64,000 bases of DNA from the NCBI GenBank assembly GCA_022447625.1, contig JAKVAX010000005.1:62001-126000 (forward strand), read 5' to 3'. Shown piece after piece: positions 59,361 through 64,000 of this stretch. The notes under the pieces were generated by a model, which did no database searches, was not told where the DNA came from, and worked only from the letters and a program-made list of their open reading frames with translations. The position numbers were made by a program, and so were the translations under genes. The first letter of the stretch is position 1. Each line of letters starts with the position of its first letter. This DNA is from Flavobacteriales bacterium (GTDB taxonomy: Bacteria > Bacteroidota > Bacteroidia > Flavobacteriales_D > Sanyastnellaceae).

Positions 59361-61409
59361 ATGAAGAACCTATGGGGATTGTTGGTCCTCGCGCTTTTCC
59401 TTGCCGCATGCGGTGGAGGTGGGCAAGAGCCAGCAACAGATGACAGTCAAGCAGCTACAGACTCATCAATGACAATGGACGCAGACGACGACTTCGAATG
59501 GCAGACTGAGCAGTTTGCTGACTTGAAGATTATTCGTTACCAGATTCCTGGTTGGGACAAGCTCTCACTCGATCAAAAGAAGCTCGTTTATTACCTGACG
59601 CAAGCAGGTTTGAGCGGGCGTGATATTATGTACGATCAGAACTACCGTCACAACCTTGAGATCCGTAAGGCTCTTGAGAATATCTACATTAACTATGCTG
59701 GAGATAAGACGTCTGATGACTGGAAGAATTTTGAGGTCTATTTAAAGCGTATTTGGTTCTCTAATGGTATCCACCATCACTACGCGAATACGAAGCACAC
59801 TCCTGAATTCTCTCAGGAATACTTTTCGGCGCTAGTGTCAGAAACGAACACTACGCTTTCAGAAGAAGCAATGACGGCTATGTTCGACGCCTCTGTCGAT
59901 GCAAAGAAAGTAGAACAGGATCCAAACAAAGGATTGGTAGAATCATCTGCTGTTAACTTCTACGCTCCTGATGTCACTACTGAAGAAGCAAAGGCATATT
60001 TCGCCTCAATCACTGACCCTGATGATCGCGCACCGATTTCTATCGGATTGAACTCGCGTTTGATTAAGAACGCCGCCGGAGAAGTAGTAGAAGACGTGTA
60101 CAAAGTAGGTGGACTATACGGACCAGCATTGGAGAAAGTGATTTACTGGTTGGGCATGGCAGAAAGTGTTGCTGAGAATGACAAGCAAGCTGCTGCACTG
60201 CGTAACTTGATTGAATACTACGAAACTGGTGATCTTCGCAAGTGGGACGTCTACAACATCAACTGGGTACAAGATACCGAAGGCGATATTGACTACATCA
60301 ATGGCTTCGTTGAAGTATACAATGACCCACTAGGATACACTGGTTCATACGAAACGGTAGTACAGATCAAAGATTTCGCTGCTTCAGATCGTATGTCAGT
60401 ATTGATGAACAACGCACAGTACTTCGAAACAAACTCACCGATCATGGACGAGCACAAGAAAGAAGAAGTTGTTGGAATCACTTACAACGTTGTGAATGTA
60501 GCAGGGGAAGCAGGGGATGCATCTCCTTCGACTCCAATTGGGGTAAACCTACCAAACGCCAACTGGATTCGTGTGAAGCACGGTTCGAAATCAGTAAGCC
60601 TTGGAAACATTGTAAATGCGTACGACAAGGCATCTGGTTCAGGAATGCTTGACGAGTTCGCTCACGATGCAGAAGAAATTGAACGCGCTAAGGCAAACTC
60701 TGAGCTTGCGGGTAAACTTCATACTGCAATGCACGAGGTGATCGGACATGCTTCAGGCAAACTTGAAGAAAGTGTGGGTACACCAAACCAGACATTGCTC
60801 GAGCACTCTTCTACAATTGAAGAAGGCCGCGCAGACTTGGTAGCTCTCTACTACTTGCTGGATCCTAAAATGGTTGAACTTGGTTTGATGGAAAGCCTTG
60901 AAGTAGGTATGGCAGAATACGATGGTTACATCCGAAATGGAATGTTGACACAGCTTCGCCGCCTTGAGCTAGGTGCTGATATTGAGGAAGCACACATGCG
61001 TAACCGTGCTTGGGTTTCAAATTGGGTTTACGAGAAAGGTATGGCTGACAGCGTAATCGTGAAGGTGATTCGCGATGGTAAGCACTTCTACGATATTCAA
61101 GACTACGATAAGCTACGTGTGCTCTTCGGAGATCTCTTAAAAGAAGTTCAGCGCATTAAGTCTAAGGGAGATTACGAAGCAGCGAAGGAACTCGTTGAGG
61201 GTTACGGAGTGAAGGTGGATCAAGATGTTCACACAGAAGTACTTGAGCGTACCGAGAAACTCGGAATCGCTCCTTACGGTGGTTTCATCAACCCAGTACT
61301 TCAACCAGTGACGGATGCCCAAGGAAACATCACAGATATTGAAGTGGTTTACCCCGATGACTTTGTTCAGCAGATGTTATTCTACTCAACTGAGTACGGA
61401 CATCTCTAA
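59361..61409 (+). CDS. Dipeptidyl peptidase III-family lipoprotein
   Basis: A zinc peptidase of family M49 that releases dipeptides. The start at ATG 59361 opens a lipoprotein signal (MKNLWGLLVLALFLAAC); the frame runs 28 codons further upstream without family sequence. The zinc motif HEVIGH (458-463) is the M49 form HExxGH, and EEGRADL supplies the third ligand. The 682-residue length fits the family. The surface or periplasmic location of this usually cytosolic family follows the Bacteroidota lipoprotein pattern. Confidence 0.93.
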   Translation: MKNLWGLLVLALFLAACGGGGQEPATDDSQAATDSSMTMDADDDFEWQTEQFADLKIIRYQIPGWDKLSLDQKKLVYYLTQAGLSGRDIMYDQNYRHNLEIRKALENIYINYAGDKTSDDWKNFEVYLKRIWFSNGIHHHYANTKHTPEFSQEYFSALVSETNTTLSEEAMTAMFDASVDAKKVEQDPNKGLVESSAVNFYAPDVTTEEAKAYFASITDPDDRAPISIGLNSRLIKNAAGEVVEDVYKVGGLYGPALEKVIYWLGMAESVAENDKQAAALRNLIEYYETGDLRKWDVYNINWVQDTEGDIDYINGFVEVYNDPLGYTGSYETVVQIKDFAASDRMSVLMNNAQYFETNSPIMDEHKKEEVVGITYNVVNVAGEAGDASPSTPIGVNLPNANWIRVKHGSKSVSLGNIVNAYDKASGSGMLDEFAHDAEEIERAKANSELAGKLHTAMHEVIGHASGKLEESVGTPNQTLLEHSSTIEEGRADLVALYYLLDPKMVELGLMESLEVGMAEYDGYIRNGMLTQLRRLELGADIEEAHMRNRAWVSNWVYEKGMADSVIVKVIRDGKHFYDIQDYDKLRVLFGDLLKEVQRIKSKGDYEAAKELVEGYGVKVDQDVHTEVLERTEKLGIAPYGGFINPVLQPVTDAQGNITDIEVVYPDDFVQQMLFYSTEYGHL

Positions 61410-61430
61410 ATAGAAATGAGATTATTGGAA

Positions 61431-61462
61431 AAGGCTGTCTGCTAAGGATAGCCTTTTTTTTG
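61431..61462 (+). terminator. Rho-independent terminator
   Basis: AAAGGCTGTC (61431-61440) pairs with GATAGCCTTT (61448-61457) with one wobble, and eight T follow. It ends the DPP III gene. Confidence 0.85.
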
Positions 61463-61555
61463 TGGAAGCTTTTCAACTTTATTGGCGAGCTTCGTTCTTG
61501 AACCCTCGAAAAAAGGGCTACTTTTACGCGAAGCCTGCAATTTTCCTTAGAAACC

Positions 61556-61822
61556 ATGGAAGATCTACACCTACGGAAATTAAGACTGATTGAATTCATT
61601 TTGCAAGAGCACAATGAAGAGTCAATCGAACGACTAGAAGAGTTGACTTATCGCATTTCATACGATGAAGACAGCAAGACAAAAGTGATTGGTTTTAGAC
61701 CGAATGGTGTAGCAGTTATTAAGAGCGATTTCCTCGCTGACATTATTGAAACAATGAAAAGTGTCAAAGAAGGAAGTTTCATTACGCTCGAAGAATTGGA
61801 TAAAAGATCAGAAAACTGGTAA
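61556..61822 (+). CDS. Orphan antitoxin-like small protein
   Basis: An 88-residue acidic protein. The first 40 residues are helical (LRLIEFILQEHNEESIERLEEL), and the C-terminus VKEGSFITLEELDKRSENW matches the tail seen in Bacteroidota type II antitoxins (xTxExLxxxSENW). No toxin gene follows or precedes it; the next frame starts three bases later and is a secreted protein. It may therefore be an orphan or a regulator that has lost its toxin. The functional call is weak. Confidence 0.6.
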   Translation: MEDLHLRKLRLIEFILQEHNEESIERLEELTYRISYDEDSKTKVIGFRPNGVAVIKSDFLADIIETMKSVKEGSFITLEELDKRSENW

Positions 61823-61825
61823 TCA

Positions 61826-63250
61826 ATGAAGAGATTTTTACTCGCTGCACTTTCTTGTGCTTTTCTTTCCACTGCCTCAGCTCAGACACCTTGTGTTGAT
61901 GGAGAAGCAGATGGTTATCCTTGTCTAAACACAAGCCTTTGGTCTGTGATGGACCTCGCGGATCTCGGTGGAGGTCAAAACGGAAACGATTGTTGGGGGT
62001 GGGTTAGCCCAGACGGACGAGAATTTGCCTTGATGGGTAAAGACAATGGAACAGCATTCGTTGAGATTACTGATCCGGCCAATCCCGTTCTTATTGGAAC
62101 ATTGGCAACGCATACAACGAATAGCCTTTGGCGAGACATTAAGGTATATGAAAACCATGCCTACATCGTGTCTGAAGCACCTGGCCACGGTATGCAGGTG
62201 TTCAACCTGATGCAGCTAACTTCAGCAGTAGATGTGCCAGTAATTTTTGAAGCGACTACTCACTACGACAGCTTCGGAAATAGTCACAACATCGTTATCA
62301 ACGAAGAAACAGGCTACGCATACGCAGTTGGAACGAGTACCTTTGGTGGTGGTTTACACATTATAGACATCTCAGATCCATTAAACCTTGTTTTGGTTGG
62401 TGAGTTCGCAGAAGACGGGTACACTCACGATGCGCAGGTGGTTATTTATGATGGTCCTGACGGGGCATACTCTGGTAAGGAAATTGCCTTTGCATACAAC
62501 GAAGACAATATTGCCATCGTTGATGTTACCGATAAGACGGATTGCCAGCTAATCTCTTCGGTATCGTATGACCTTATTGGTTACACACATCAAGGGTGGC
62601 TGACTGAAGATCATCGTTTCATGCTCGTAGATGACGAGTTGGATGAGAGTGATTTCGAAATCAATACGAGAACTTACATCTACAACGTAGAAGACCTCAC
62701 AAACCCAATTGAATTGGGTTGGTTTGAGAGCGATATTGAATCTGCTGACCACAACCAGTATACCTTGAATGGTCTTGCATACCAGTCAAACTACATGGGT
62801 GGACTTCGCATCCTAGACCTCTCAGACGTAGAGAATGGGAACTTGGAAGAAGTAGCGTACTTCGACACAAACCCTGAGTCAAACGGAAACTTTTTCTGGG
62901 GATCATGGAGCAACTACCCATACCTCCCAAGTCAGAATATCATAGTGAGCACATTCTCACACATGTTCGTTGTCCGATTGGAGAATATTGTATCTACACC
63001 TTCTATAAACCCAACAGAAGAGTTGACGGTATACCCAAATCCTGCCTCAGATCAAATGAGTATCGAATGGGAAGGAGGGAAGCTTGAGTCATTGAGCTTG
63101 ATTAACTCTCTCGGACAAACCGTTCGTACGTTGCCAGAACTTAATGCAGCTTCAGGACGTATGACCATCGAACTGGGGGATCTTCCTTCAGGAATGTATA
63201 TTCTTCAGAACGCGAGTGGATCAATCACTCAGCGTGTGATTAAACAATAA
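61826..63250 (+). CDS. Type IX-secreted choice-of-anchor B protein (LVIVD repeats)
   Basis: A signal peptide (LLAALSCAFLSTASAQ) precedes a propeller of LVIVD-type repeats (for example GRDIAL-like FVEITDPANPVLIGTL, HIIDISDPLNLVLVG, IAIVDVTDKTDCQL). A type A sorting domain follows from about residue 385 (LTVYPNPASDQMSIEWEGG...GMYILQ). The family is choice-of-anchor B (TIGR04312). It is the first of two tandem paralogues, four bases apart. Confidence 0.92.
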   Translation: MKRFLLAALSCAFLSTASAQTPCVDGEADGYPCLNTSLWSVMDLADLGGGQNGNDCWGWVSPDGREFALMGKDNGTAFVEITDPANPVLIGTLATHTTNSLWRDIKVYENHAYIVSEAPGHGMQVFNLMQLTSAVDVPVIFEATTHYDSFGNSHNIVINEETGYAYAVGTSTFGGGLHIIDISDPLNLVLVGEFAEDGYTHDAQVVIYDGPDGAYSGKEIAFAYNEDNIAIVDVTDKTDCQLISSVSYDLIGYTHQGWLTEDHRFMLVDDELDESDFEINTRTYIYNVEDLTNPIELGWFESDIESADHNQYTLNGLAYQSNYMGGLRILDLSDVENGNLEEVAYFDTNPESNGNFFWGSWSNYPYLPSQNIIVSTFSHMFVVRLENIVSTPSINPTEELTVYPNPASDQMSIEWEGGKLESLSLINSLGQTVRTLPELNAASGRMTIELGDLPSGMYILQNASGSITQRVIKQ

Positions 63251-63254
63251 GAAG

Positions 63255-64000
63255 ATGAAAAGAAGCGTTCTATTCGCTCTAATGAGTGTTTTCACTTTTG
63301 GTGGAATCAATGCTCAAACCCTTTGTGAAACTGGATTCGCAGGTGAATTCCCATGTGAAAACGTTGACATGTGGGCTTTCTTGTCTCTTGATGAACTAGG
63401 TGGCGCAGCCAATCTCAACGACATATGGGGATGGGAAGACATTGCTAGCGGTCGCGAATTTGCTGTGGTGTGCAAGTCGAACGGAACGGCCTTCGTTGAA
63501 GTGACTGATCCAGCGAACCCTATTTATCTGGGAAGCTTGCCGACGCATACACAGAATAGCCTCTGGCGTGATGCTAAAGTATTCCAAAACCATGCTTTCA
63601 TCGTTTCAGAAGCGCAAGATCACGGAATGCAGGTGTTCGATTTGACACAACTTCTTTCGGTAACTGATCCTCCAGTTGATTTCACTGAGACGGCTCATTA
63701 TGACGGACATGGGCGTGCACACAACATCGTGATGAATGAAGAAACTGGATATGCCTACAGCGTAGGTACTAGCTCATTCGATGGCGGACTTTTCATTATT
63801 GATGTCAATGATCCGGTGAACCCAGTAATCGCAGGTGACTTTGCTGAAGACGGCTACACACACGACGCTCAAATCGTGAACTACACAGGGCCTGACAAAG
63901 ATTACTGTGGACGTGAGATTTGCTTCGCATGTAATGAGAATACGTTGACGATTGTTGATGTGACAGACAAAGAAGATTGTCAACTGCTAGCTGCAGAAGG
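63255..64000 (+). CDS. Second choice-of-anchor B paralogue, cut at the window end
   Basis: The frame starts at ATG 63255 (signal peptide MKRSVLFALMSVFTFGGINAQ) and stays open to the window end, 248 codons. It aligns along its length with the preceding gene (SLWRDAKVFQNHAFIVSEAQ, GTAFVEVTDPANPIYLGSL), with moderate divergence, so it is a tandem duplicate rather than a recent copy. The C-terminal sorting domain would lie outside the window. Confidence 0.9.
   Translation, partial: MKRSVLFALMSVFTFGGINAQTLCETGFAGEFPCENVDMWAFLSLDELGGAANLNDIWGWEDIASGREFAVVCKSNGTAFVEVTDPANPIYLGSLPTHTQNSLWRDAKVFQNHAFIVSEAQDHGMQVFDLTQLLSVTDPPVDFTETAHYDGHGRAHNIVMNEETGYAYSVGTSSFDGGLFIIDVNDPVNPVIAGDFAEDGYTHDAQIVNYTGPDKDYCGREICFACNENTLTIVDVTDKEDCQLLAAE

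Noticed and set aside
63442-63456. ATTGCTAGCGGTCGCGA near the 13-mer
   Set aside because: Matches only GCTAGCG and an extra GT breaks the core; coding of IASGREF explains it.

Overview
The window looks like a chromosomal segment of a marine Bacteroidota bacterium (Flavobacteriales, Cryomorphaceae/Schleiferiaceae-like). The evidence is: type IX secretion C-terminal sorting domains; many SPII lipoproteins; a long-form GAPDH; 'CxDPxACNY' and GEVED surface modules; start regions with no Shine-Dalgarno sequence; and promoters of the Bacteroidota TTG-N18-TAnnTTTG type. I saw no rRNA, tRNA, CRISPR array, insertion sequence or phage.

Layout. 1-13.4 kb: a cut secreted choice-of-anchor I protein, a 1,486-residue exported protein of unknown function, fadH, two rRNA pseudouridine synthases (RluF and RluE types), plsC, and a decayed secreted-protein gene with two frameshifts and a stop. 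13.5-27.5 kb: a second secreted GEVED protein interrupted by a TGA exactly where its sister repeats have Cys, an Omp85-type barrel, a DUF547 lipoprotein, a GT2 glycosyltransferase, small membrane proteins, a TolB-like propeller lipoprotein, an M28 peptidase coupled to an aldehyde dehydrogenase, and an ECF-sigma operon. 27.5-35.1 kb: a tight arginine operon (arginase, citrulline hydrolase-like, argS), two lipoproteins, and an RnfD-like/DUF2330 pair. 35.1-45 kb: a 1,590-residue repeat-built secreted protein, a Lon-N domain protein, GAPDH, an HtrA protease and a 2H phosphoesterase. 45-49.5 kb: a bestrophin-like channel, and a persulfide dioxygenase-rhodanese fusion next to a TauE permease. 49.6-54.3 kb: a molybdenum-cofactor cluster (moaD, moaE facing mobA, moaC, moeA, moaA and a small partner). 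54.3-64 kb: a 2OG-Fe(II) oxygenase, two GT4 glycosyltransferases, an LptF/G permease, DPP III, an orphan antitoxin-like protein and tandem choice-of-anchor B paralogues.

The strongest unexplained signal is not a gene. A directional 13-mer, CGCTARCGCGGAA, occurs 13 times without error, plus two one-mismatch copies, between 6.7 and 52.7 kb. Every copy lies inside a protein-coding region. The hosts are unrelated genes, the copies occur on both strands, and they are read in three different codon registers (ASAE/ANAE, FRVSE and SALA). Uniform-base chance predicts far fewer than one. It behaves like a DNA-level signal such as an uptake sequence, a Chi-like site or a nucleoid/methylase site, and I know of no description of it.

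Two further patterns recur. Low-complexity intergenic repeats sit directly after stop codons (after 19252, 45017 and 45646). Several genes (fadH, the small membrane gene near 8.1-8.5 kb, bestrophin) have coding sequence extending upstream of any ATG/GTG/TTG. Together with the frameshifted and stop-interrupted secreted-protein genes, this means either real gene decay and unusual starts or local base errors. Read-level data would settle which.
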